This document shows, piece by piece, positions 9,853 to 21,557 of a stretch of 64,000 nucleotides of DNA. Location: NCBI RefSeq assembly GCF_022605165.1, contig NC_063072.1, positions 1,054,001 to 1,118,000 of the forward strand, given 5' to 3'. The notes below the pieces were generated by a model that ran no database searches, was not told where the DNA came from, and saw only the letters and a program-made list of their open reading frames with translations. A program made the translations under genes and the position numbers. Positions within the stretch are counted from its first letter, which is position 1. Each line of letters starts with the position of its first letter. The DNA comes from Purpureocillium takamizusanense. Taxonomy: Eukaryota > Ascomycota > Sordariomycetes > Hypocreales > Ophiocordycipitaceae.

Positions 9853-12462
9853 TCAACGAATCACATCCCCATCCTTGGTCATACCATCCAGATCTTCGAG
9901 AATGTCGCTGCCACCCAAGACGCCCGGCACGGCTAATGCTGTCCTTGGCTCTGCCGGCCACACCTCATGGAACTTAACGGTCTCATCGCTTGACGCAACC
10001 ACGATGCATCCCTCGGATCCTATCCCAAAGCCGTTTGCCCTCGGCGGTGACTTGCTCGGCCATGTATATGGAACCGCATACAGCGCTCTCAATTCACCAT
10101 CCCAAGGAATTGCGGCAATCTGCTGGCAGTCCGGCCAGCTAAACACGGCGACCCGATATGGATGCTCCGGCTGGGCATAACCGAATGTGGCGACAATTTC
10201 GCGACGCGTCGTTGACCAAATTAGTGAAGTGACCTGGGCAGCAACAGAAATTGTTGCAAGCGCGGAGCCGGATGATGCATGGAAGAAGTGAATACATTTA
10301 TCATTGGAGCCGCCTCTAGTGGCAACGAGTTCGTCCCGCCAAGGACAAAAGGCGATGGCCTTCACGGCCGCTCTGTGAAGCCAGAGTTGCCTCTGACACC
10401 CGGGCCCGAAGGTTCGTATGCTGTTGATTGGTGTTCGCACGGTCCATTCTTCCGCATCGAGAGTCGAAGATCTCCGCTCTCTGGAATAAGGGCTGGAGAA
10501 GACAAGTTGAGGCTGCTCTCCTTTGGCACCATTGCTTCGAGTGACGCCCGTAGGTCCTGATGCTCGACAAGCCTGAACACCGCTTCGGTCTGTCCTTCTG
10601 GCCTCTCCAAATAGCTCACTTGCGTCCAGTAGATAACATTGGTTATCATTCCCTCCAGAGGCCAACAATTTACCATCAAAAGACCAGGCGAGTCCATATA
10701 CCTGCTGGCTGTGGAGGGTGACCTTGGTCACAAGCGACATAGAACCTGGCCAGGTATCTCGTGAGACCTCCTAGGTCATGGGCCATTCGATAACGTAATG
10801 ATATAGAGTACCGGTCTCGTCGCTAACGATCAGGTCCTCGGTCTGAACTGCAACATCGGGATTTAGGGGGTTCCGTGATGGCCGAAGCGTGGCGACCGGC
10901 CGCCAGCTCAAGCAAGTCACACCGTGTGGTTGCTGGACTTCGAAACGTGGTAGTCCATCATGAACTGATTTGAGGACAAGAGACCCATCAGAGCGCCCGG
11001 CCGCTAGAATGTTCTTGTTTCCAGACTGAGATGAGAACCCAACAGAAGTCAGCCAGACGTGATCCATCTGCGACCCAGTTACAGCGCGAACACCACACCC
11101 CTCAGACCACGTGTACAGGAGGTTTCCAAGACCGACAGCGAGAGTCCGACAGGTATTTGAGTAGGCGAGGGTGGAGCAATAGTAGTCGTCGCGCAAGTTC
11201 GGTGCATCCAGTACCCTGAAGTGTTGTCAGTCTCCAATTGGAACTTCACACAGCAGAGGAATAAAGTGGTGAGTACTTGAAGGGGGCCAAGGGGATGGAT
11301 CTCTTCGGGGCTGAAATCTTCGCGCCTTTTGCTCAGTTAGTGAGCAGAACGTCCAGCGACGCGTCAAGTCACGTACAATGAGTGCTGAAATAACCTGGCA
11401 GGGGACGAGATGCCTGCGAGTTCGTTCGAGACAGGACATCGCTAATTGGATATGATGCCGACATTATCGAAGGCAATGGAAGATACAGGTGAAAGTTCAG
11501 GATCCTCTGGATAGTGTCAATGTCGAGGGCTGACGCGATACAGCTTTGATAGCTCTCGAGGATATCCCGCGCGCCCGGTTTTCCTACCAAGCAAGACATT
11601 GTGAAGAAAGGAGCATTGGTCCCGCGCCGGGTCAGGTGGCCCCGGCCATCGTCTGTTGCCCAAGTACTCAAGACCAAGTTGCCACCTGTCAGCGTATTCG
11701 CTCGGCCCATTTGACGATACTGATGCGGACGAAGTTGCTGGACGGCGAAACTGTTGGTCCCGAAACCTATAGTCTCTCCATCAATAAATAGGACACCAAA
11801 CGAATGCTTTCTAAGAATAACATGGAGGGAATACCTGAATGCGGCTCAGTTGCCGACAGCCTGATAAGAGGAGGTGCAGCTGTCGATTCTGCAGGCCGAC
11901 CAGTGCGGGAAGGTCTGGAGCCTCGGGGCGGGGATGGAGGATACATTGCAGTGCCTTGCCTTGCGAGCCTCTCAGTACTTGAAAGCGTTCGCGGTAGTTT
12001 TGATGTGCGATACCGCTCCGTGATAGGTATCGCAAGCTCTCGAGGAGGGACAAATCTGTCGAGCGCTCGGGAACTTGCGCCGTCTTGGGTCGCCGATGAA
12101 GTCTTACCGCCGTCAGGTCCCTCACTCTCGCTCTCCGAGCGAGTTCTTTGGCCACTTTTCGCAGAGCGGCCATGGTTGGCGCGCTTGTGTTGGATATTTA
12201 AGTAGCTCCGAGGTTGCGTACCCTCAAACGCCAACTCTGACTCGTCCTAAGGTGCAGGGCCATCAACGGAAAGGAGGCGTCTGCAACGGCTCACCAAGGG
12301 CCGTAGGGTGTGATAGTCATCGAATGGCCGGTAGCCAGAGTCTTTTGGGCTTGTAAGGGCGATAGTAACACCCGTGTTTGCGAGCTGGGCGCCAAACCGG
12401 CGGATACGTCGACGATTCTGCGGTCTCGTGGTCCCCGAACTGGTGCACTCCGATGAGGCCAT
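9853..12462 (-). CDS. AMA1: AMA1-type meiotic APC/C activator (Cdc20 family), interrupted by one in-frame TAG
   Basis: Exons 12462-12295, 12246-11835, 11775-11377, 11310-11277 and 11215-9853; introns of 48, 59, 66 and 61 nt. The sum, 2376 nt, is exactly 792 codons with one internal TAG at codon 486 (10771-10773). Cdc20/Cdh1/Ama1 proteins recruit substrates to the anaphase-promoting complex; Ama1 acts in meiosis and sporulation. A C-box (DRFVPPR) lies at residues 119-125. WD40 sequence runs from about 335 (VLDAPNLRDDYYC onward) to the end, with the strongly conserved segment CIVVASSDETVKFHEVW near the C-terminus. The last two residues are Ile-Arg, the IR tail that binds the APC/C. Without recoding, the product would be 485 aa, lacking the IR tail and most of the propeller. 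The second intron (11776-11834) is the least certain junction. No intron can remove the TAG. Confidence 0.88.
10765..10777 (-). promoter_or_regulatory. Hairpin presenting the AMA1 stop-codon adenosine in its loop
   Basis: On the mRNA strand the sequence is GACC-TAGGA-GGTC: a perfect 4-bp stem, extendable to 5 bp, with the TAG in the loop. The adenosine at 10772 is preceded by T and followed by G. Published fungal A-to-I sites favour U at -1 and hairpin loops. The structure is seen directly; its use as an editing site is inference. Confidence 0.6.
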
Positions 12463-13462
12463 CGACTCGCGTCAGCTTGGAAAGCTTCACTTTGCGAAGC
12501 CCGAAGCACAAAAGGCCCGACCAGCGCGCTTCTGTGTTTCAAACGGTCGTGAGAGGGTGCTGGGACAGCGCGTCGCGAGCCGAGAATGCAACAGTCTAAG
12601 GTGCAGAGTCCCCCTTGCTGCCACTGATATGAGGAGAAGCAGTGGGAAGGCAAGCTACAAAACATTCAGTCTGTTCTGACAGCCAACGGTAGAAATAAAA
12701 TTCGGCAATGTACTCGTTGTGGATAAATGCATGTGGTCTGCGAGTGCGTTCGTTGTTAGGCGTAGGAGCATAAGAGCGGCGGAGAGAGAGCTGGGCGTTT
12801 GGTGAAACCATAGGAAGACTTGCGAAAATACGGAAAGGGTATAGGGGCTACCACGTTGGTCAGGCGCCGCTGCAAGCTTGCAATTGCACGACTAGAAGAG
12901 GCAGTAGGGACCACACAAGCATAGAAGGGGTAGGGGTAGGCAGCTCCAAGTTGGTAGGTGGGTAAGTCAAGCTACCTCCCTCGGGGTGAAAGACCCGGCA
13001 AGGTAGAAGGGAGGATGATGTTGATGGTCGGAAGATTAATACGTTGGAGGACATTGTGGTGAGATTGGGAAGGACTGTTGCGGACGGGCTGGCTGTGCTT
13101 GATTCGGCAGGAGAGCCCAGTTCTGTACCTGCCCAAAGACGGGGAAAGAGAGAGAAGTCAGTTGACACGAGTACCTTTTTAGGAGTATCTCCTGGGCCGC
13201 ACTCCACAGCAGTGACAGGGGGCATCCCGACGCGCAACTAGGTTACCAAGGTACTGTTTCAGTATCTTGAGTATGCACTTATATTCAGGTCAAGATTGTC
13301 TAGATAAAGGTCCTTTGTACAAGAATCGTGGCTTGGGCCTCTGCAGCCTTCGTCAGGGCCGCGCACGGCGGTGAGCAACGCTGCTCAGCACCATCATGCC
13401 ATACTCAAACCTCAGTAATCCAAATGTAAGGACTTCCTCTCTTTCGTTCGTCGTCAGCTGCT
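12463..13462. other. Gap between AMA1 start and chitinase 3' end
   Basis: It holds the AMA1 promoter and the chitinase 3' region. Short open frames occur but none shows recognisable protein features. A purine-rich stretch lies around 12930-13100. Nothing else stands out. Confidence 0.5.
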
Positions 13463-14924
<1,462 letters not shown>

Positions 14925-17040
14925 GATCACAAAGGCTAGACGACGGATCGTATCGTCGGAAGATCTGGCGAGAGGCAGTGCCTGCCGATTATATCGAGCA
15001 CTGGGTCCGAACAACAGGAGCAATGACGGTGCTCAAGCTGATGGCGGCGAGTACACTATAATGAAGGCGTAAGAGGGCATATTGAGACTCTTATACTTGT
15101 ACCCAAAGTCATGTATGTTGGCCAGCCTTCAGTCTCACCTTGAGGCCGGAAGTTGTTGAAGCTGCATTGCCGCCGGCTGCTCACTATTGCCCAACGGCTC
15201 CGTCATACATACTCGGCGGCGCATCGCAAAGTCGGCGAATCGTGGCCACTCGACCAAGGAATATGGATACAACACTTGGTAACAAAACCCGACCGACCGA
15301 AAATTGTGACCGTGCCCGGGCCGATAGGGGGTCGCCAGATGCGAAAGGGAGCCGTCGGGGGTAGGGCCTATCTCGGGCGTCGTCCATACGCTCGGATCGC
15401 CCTTGGAGCATGTGAGGGATACTTGCACTATTTTACGTCACGTTACGAAGCTGTGGCACATATGGAGGGGGAGTGGGAGACTGCGATTTCGGTAGCTAGA
15501 TAGAAGTTACTGTGCAAGGTGAGAGCTTATCCCTTCAACTCTTATTGGAAAACATTTGTTGTCGAAGAAAGAGGTTGTAAGTGCATATAACCGTCAAGAC
15601 AACAGATTCGCAGCCCCTCAAATCGATCTGCGGTCGGTGCAAGGGTACAGCTGGATTTTCTGAATAACGAGGGCCGAATTCGCAGTTGGCAAAGACGATT
15701 GAAGAGAGACAAATATCTTACATGATTGTTGCCGATGTATTTCGGGTATACTGCACATGTTCAAGCGACGATGCGGCGCCATCGTCGTACACCGATTCGC
15801 GAAGGTCAGCCGCGTACGAAACACGTAGCACTCGGCGCAACGGTGATAGTTCAAGATACAGCAAGCAGGCGCGTGCATGTGCCTGGTCAGCAGCTGAACG
15901 CGAGTGAGGGTATCTCTTGCAGGCACAGTCGCGTGACGCAGGCCCGAGGCGGTGTCTACGCCTTCGGAGACTCCGGGATATACCACCGGAAGCGGAAGAG
16001 CTGTACTACGACAATAGGCCGACTGGTACCGAGCAGAAAGGTGCGCAGAAGTGGGCTCGAAGCATCCTTGTCGTGGTATGGCTCAGGGAACGGACCGGGC
16101 ACACAGGAGACGAAGCAAACGGTACGAGCTGTACCCCTGCGGGCATCTTATGGCACTAGTGGTCGACATGTGGCTGAGGACGGTGGCCTTTTCCAAAGTG
16201 AGGTGTCCGATGACGCCTATAGACCAAGTAAGGATGATGTGCCTTGGGCTGAAGGGAGTCATCGGCTCGTCGGATCGGTTGCTACAAGCGAATCTCAGAT
16301 GGAACCAACCATAGAAGCCATCCGCAGTTGATGCAACATGATGGGTGTAACACGAGCAGGCTTCCCGCAACGGCTGAGGCAACGACGCTCGATCGAGGGC
16401 CAATGCCACGGTGCCTCACAGGCGCCAGTGCCTTCCCAGGGGTTCGTGCGAGGCTGTCAGGAGTTGGCCAGTAAAATGGAATGCCGTGCAGCCTCGCTGC
16501 CGCCCAGGTCCTTGCCGCGAAGGACACTTGATGCCACAGGCCAAGATGCCGAATTCTAGGGCCTTGCTCTTGATCGGCGTATTGGACTTGCGGCTGGCAA
16601 TAGCAGCGCCTGCACGTCTCCTGCCTGTCAGCGAGGAAGCCGGAGAGGAAGCGAAACATGGATTTAGCGGCTTGGCGAGCCTTGCAGAGGGCACTTAGGG
16701 CTTGTTGGTTACCGCCTCGACAGCTTCGGGCAACACAAGGCAAAGCCTCCGAATGACAGCGGCCGGTCCACGCGCGGTGGATGGCTGCTAGAAGGTCGAG
16801 TCGTGGTCTTGATGAATAGACGGTCGTGGTGGATGGGGCATTCCGTGTGGCCCCCCCGACGAGATAGGTCCGATTAGATAAGTAAGCCCCTAAACATAGC
16901 ACTGCTGTTGGGCCCCCGTTCTCGCCCCGCGCCAGCACGAACTGGCATCAATCTGGAAGCTACCTTGCCCCAAAGTCCAGATAACCTGCGTGGCCGGACC
17001 CTGCCTGCCAGCTGTTGCCCCTTGACCGGCCGACGTCGAC
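14925..17040. other. Large gene-poor gap with divergent promoters
   Basis: About 2.1 kb between the chitinase and RabGGTase alpha starts. Open frames of about 200 codons occur on both strands (near 15726-16331 and 16282-16938), but their composition is erratic (Arg, Cys, Ser and Trp rich). They show no domain and have no splice partners, so I do not call them genes. No transposon ends, satellite or strongly AT-biased RIP-like block is evident by eye. Confidence 0.5.
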
Positions 17041-18402
17041 ATGACCAGTGTATGTCCTCGTTCTATGTAGAGTGCGCAGATCAACAGTGTCTGTCGTATT
17101 GGTCTGACTGACGCATGGCAACCAGCACGGTATTGCTCGGACCGCCGTCCGGACTCGGACGCAGGAGCAGCTCCAGCAGGACCTGCTCAAGATCTCCAAG
17201 TATCGGGATTTGGAGGCTAGCTTTCGACAGCGGGTGAGTCCGCAAGCGCCGTGCCATCTGGTCCAACATCGCTGACCGAGATGTCGTGCAAAGGTGAAGG
17301 AAGGCTTGTTCGATCACGACACTTTTCAACTCACCTCGCAGCTTCTCCGGCTTAATCCAGAATACTACACCGTGTGGAACGCCCGCAGACGCTGCATGAA
17401 TATCTGCATACTTTCACAGTCTGCACCGTCCTTGACACCATCGTGGATGTCCGCATCCGCATCCTCATCTTCTCCCAATCCTGCGCAGTCCCTCCAGAGC
17501 TCGTCGCCGGGCGGGCCCCGTGAAGGCTCAACGACCCCGGATAACCAGGCACTCAGGTCCGAACTTTCTTTCACGGTGCCCTTGCTGGTAGAATTTCCCA
17601 AGTGCTACTGGATTTGGAAGTACAGGCTCTGGATCCTCGCCCAGGCTATTGTCAAGCTGCCTGTCGGCCCCGCGCGGGCAATTTGGCAAGACGAACTGGG
17701 TCTTGTCACCAAGATGCTCGACAAGGACGGGAGGAATTTCCACGCTTGGGGCTATCGGCGCCACGTCGTTGCACAACTGGAGAGCCCGATACTTGCTGGC
17801 AATTGCATGGTTGAGTCCGAGTTTGAGTACACTACCAAGATGATATCCAGGGATCTCTCAAACTTTTCCGCATGGCATAATCGTAGCCAGCTGATACCTC
17901 GCCTGCTCAACGAACGCGGGGCGGACGACGAAGCTCGAAGGATTTTTCTAGAGACTGGTCAGTCGCACCCCTGGATCATGAAGCCTCCGATCCTCGCCTG
18001 CTAACCCATGCCAAAGAGCTCGACCTTGTAAATGAAGGGCTCAATGTTGGTCCCGAGGACCAGTCTCTTTGGTACTACCATGAATTTCTCGTGTCGAACG
18101 TGGCCGAGGCCAGAGGCATTGCCACCATAGCTCCTCACCTGCCACTGGCAGATCGCAGGTCTCATGTGGTCTCGCAAATCAGCAACATTCGCGAGCTTCT
18201 AGAAGATTATGACGACATCAAAACCATATATGAGGCACTGATCAACTACACCATCCTTGTCGGCCGTTTAGATAATCAAACATTGCACGAAGAAGAAAAG
18301 CACGACGTGCAACAATGGCTCGGAAGGTTAAAGGCCCTGGATTCGAAGCGCAACGGCAGGTGGATTGACCTGGAGGGACAGCTCAGCCTGAACAAAAGCT
18401 AG
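17041..18402 (+). CDS. BET4: Rab geranylgeranyltransferase alpha subunit
   Basis: Join(17041-17049, 17126-17233, 17294-17957, 18017-18402), 388 aa. With the beta subunit (Bet2) and the escort protein it attaches geranylgeranyl groups to Rab GTPases. The first coding exon is only nine bases (Met-Thr-Ser), followed by a canonical GTATGT intron; without it there is no in-frame ATG before a stop. PFTA helical repeats are recognisable: YTVWNARRRC, YWIWKYRLWIL, FHAWGYRRHVV, FSAWHNRSQL and LWYYHEF. A Ser/Pro-rich insert at about residues 75-115 separates the first and second repeats. The third intron has a perfect GCTAAC branch. The gene converges with the acid phosphatase gene, leaving only 107 bp between the stop codons. 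Confidence 0.96.
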
Positions 18403-18509
18403 GCTTTCCTGAACCCGCGGAGCCAGGCTAGTGCACCACCGTCCCGTCATCGAGACTCGTTCGGCCATCAGCACAAACGCAATATTCACAATTCTGCTAC
18501 ACCTCGAAC

Positions 18510-20428
18510 TTATTCTTGACATCTGGACTTTACCAGGCTGGCGCCCTTGCCTACAAAATGGTCGAAATACTCCAGCAACGTCTCCACTGGAATCATGTCC
18601 ATCAGTCCCAGTGAAGGGTCGGAGGACTTGAGGACCCGACCGCCAAAGAGCACTCGCACGTAATGTTCGCTTGCGCTTGGCGGAGCTGTCGTCGGTGTGG
18701 GGGCAGGGGTTCCGGTCGCAGTGGCAGTTTGAAGACAGGAGCATGCGGATGTTACCGCGTTAGAATCACGACACTGAGATGGCCGTGTGGGAGCCGCAAC
18801 GGATCCAGAGGTGGGAGTCGGGCGGCCGAGTTCGCAAATCGCCGACGCTGTGGCCGGGTGCCGTATCAAGTGGCGGAGGCAGTTGTCGTGGCTGCAAGCC
18901 GAACTGACGGGGCTGGATGTGGGCTGTGGTTGCTTAGACTTGCGTTTGTACAGCTCGAAAACCACCTCAGATCCCATGCCGGGCCACACCATCTCGTCCA
19001 GCTGGAGGACCGACAGGAGCCGGGAGACAGAACCGTCATGGGCAATGTTGTGGAAGTAGATGACTTCTGTCGACCCGTTCATGAAAGCGCGCAGATGAGT
19101 TGTCAACTCTCCAACCCATACGCCAAGGGACCCCACGCTCGCCAGGAGAGACGACGGGTGGTCGCGGTAGATCTGACTGTATTCCCAGTGGCCTAGACGG
19201 TAGACGGCGTCGGCGAGCTCCTGAGTGACGCACGTGGAGGTGTTGACACCGTTGACAAGCTTGCACGGGAGTGGTTTTCCGTGGCACTGCCGAGCCGAGA
19301 GATTGTCATAGTAATGATCAAAGGACGCATGGAATCCGCCGTCGTTGGATGGGACCCCCGATATGTCATCGAGGGTGCGGTACAGATTGGCTGATTCCGT
19401 GAGGTGCTTGCTCCACGCCGGGTTTCCGTCCGACTTGATGCCGCCGAAGAGATTGCTGGCAGTCTTGCAAGTGTACTGTGGTTCGAGGCTGTCCACTCCC
19501 TCAGCCTGTGTGTGTGCGACGGTGCTGTGAGCGAGTGGACAGAAGCGCGTGCCGTGCATGGCAGGGAGAGTCGACGATCAGGGGACACGGACGTACCTGG
19601 ATCATGAGTGGAACGGCATCGGCGGTCCCCCACATGCCATCGATGACCATGCCGGCAACCTGGCTGGTGATGACGTTGTTGGTGACCCGGTACCGAACAG
19701 CAGACTTGAATTCTGCGCTGCGAGCAGGTAGAAAGTGAAGGAGGTCGTGATAGACGCCGTACAGGTCGGCGCCGTGCTGCCACGAATCGACCAGGCCCTC
19801 GGCGGTGATCTGGGGGAAGCTGCAGGTGCCGACCCAGCCAGATGGAACGAAGGGGTTCACGGGGGAGATGTATCCCTTGCGGAAAACCTTGGCCGGATCA
19901 GGGCCGTCGAGGGGGTCACCATAGAGGTAGAGGCGGGCATCGTCGCAGTCCCACTGATACGACTCCAAGGGGAAGGCATTGGAGGCGTACGGTGTGCGTT
20001 TGTGGTGGCGATGGATCTAGACGGACCGGTGAGCGGAAGAACTGCCGAGCTCGACGCCTCCCCACAAGGAAGGGCCTTCTCACCAGCTCAACATATTGGA
20101 GCTCATACTCGGGCGGCGGCCGAACGTACTCGGTGCGCCTGACGTGTGGCATATTGCACCAGTTGTATGTCCCATAGCGCTCACTCGGCGTAGATGACGA
20201 GTTGTAGATGAAGCCGTAAACGCCGGAGCCGCTCAGCACCGCCGTGAGGTTGTTGAGGCTGGTCTGCCGAGGCGCATGCCACCTATCCTCGACCCCGTCG
20301 GCGACATTGGCGGCTCGCTCGACGGGCAATTGCAGCTGCGGCAACTCGGGGAACGCGGCATCGGCGTGTGCGAGCAGTGCCGCGGTGGCGGTGACGACGA
20401 CGCCCGCGTTGAGGGCGGAGGCCAGCAT
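18510..20428 (-). CDS. Secreted histidine acid phosphatase with an inserted Cys/Ser/Thr-rich module
   Basis: Exons 20428-20084, 20016-19597 and 19505-18510; introns 67 and 91 nt; 586 aa. It should release phosphate from organic esters outside the cell. An N-terminal signal peptide (MLASALNAG through the Ala-rich stretch) is present. The catalytic His motif IHRHHKRTP (residues 116-124) begins exactly at exon 2, and the proton-donor HD is at 411-412 (NIAHDGSVSRLL). The conserved segments RVTNNVITSQVAGMVIDGMW and DHYYDNLSARQCHGKPLPC match the fungal acid phosphatase group rather than phytase A. Between VVFELYKR and YVRVLFGGRVL, strands normally adjacent, sits a roughly 93-aa insert (about 443-535). 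It contains ACSHDNCLRHLI, then a Thr/Pro linker, then TSACSCLQ and a second Thr/Pro linker. The enzyme call is firm; the substrate is unknown. Confidence 0.92.
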
Positions 20429-21557
20429 GCCGGATCGAAGTGCTTTGGTGGTGATGGGTTGCCAAGCTAGAGAAGGAGGAGCACGGACATGCCGTGTGAG
20501 AAACAGGAATCAGGATGAGGAAAGGCAGGGAACGCGGGGAGAGTCGGTATCCCACGTTTACCACCACATTGGCAACAGAAGAAGAGCCGCTGAGACGACG
20601 TTTCGCTCACGGCGTACTTCTTATACGTATGGCTAATTCTAAACGATGGAGGGGCCCGGCGTCAAGGGTGCGTGCGTCTAGTTACCTGCAATCGCGCTGC
20701 AGCAGTCCAGCCATGGTTCGCAGCCCGCGTAGTGTCCGATCCCGGCGGCGGCGTGGGAACCGGCAGAGGGTGTCTCGAAAAAAAGAAATGTTGCAATGAG
20801 GGATGGGAGCGGAGACGATAAAATTATTACGCGTCTTGTACACACACAAAGGTCAACTCGAATCAATGCCATTCCACGAAGGTTGAGGGATACGTTGGCA
20901 GACAGCCAGCCAGCCACCACACATTGGATGCGAATGCGCCCACGTGGCCGCCCCAAGCACGGCGGAACCCTGGCGATTCGGAATCGCTAATTAAGCGAGG
21001 CTCGATGCTCCCAGTCCGCCTTGGTGGATCTTTCGGTGACGAGACGAGTCTCCTTCGGCATCCAGAGGCGTTCGCACTATTATGATCCGCCAGCAAAATC
21101 TTTGAAAGTCTCGGCGTGGCTAGCCCGGCGACCATCAATCCCACGTGGCGCTGACAATGCGCTTCTACAGACGTATCATGTGCTTCGTACTCGGCGGCAA
21201 CCAAGTTCCTACAAGGTGGGAAGGGTAAACGGGTAAAGCAGCTGCAGCTCCGTCGCTGTCCGTACTGGGTGTCTGCCTGCTTGCTTCTTGTCGTCGATTT
21301 CACTGCGGCGACGTCACCAAGTCGGGCAAAAAAATAGAGAGATCAGCGTCTTCTGACATGGGTCGGCAGAAGTACCTTATTAATGTATGCTACACTGGTA
21401 CACTCCAGTCCCTCCTGGGTATCTGGAACATGAGTACCCGGGCAGTCCTGTGAACATTGCCAGCTATCATGCATTTTGTGCAGCTTCATCAGGGAACAAA
21501 ATGTAAAGGCAATTCTTCCCGGTTCGTTCAATCAGTTCGTGACTGCCTGTCAGCCAT
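20429..21557. other. Intergenic region upstream of the acid phosphatase gene
   Basis: It carries the acid phosphatase promoter and the 3' end of the JmjC gene. No convincing gene is present. Phosphate-response sites of the CACGTG type may exist: CACGTGG occurs near 20940 and again near 21142. These hexamers are common by chance. Confidence 0.4.

Noticed and set aside
10741..10800. Possible intron removing the AMA1 internal TAG
   Set aside because: The only nearby GT..AG pair around the stop spans about 22 nt, too short to splice and with no branch site. The codons on both sides read as continuous conserved protein.
9853..12462. Treating AMA1 as a plain pseudogene or as two separate genes
   Set aside because: Only one lesion is present, the frame is otherwise perfect over five exons, and the C-terminal IR tail is intact. 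The downstream half has no promoter-like gap.
16282..16938. 218-codon frame in the 14.9-17.0 kb gap
   Set aside because: Erratic Cys/Arg/Ser/Trp-rich composition, no domain, no plausible leader or introns; it may be chance.
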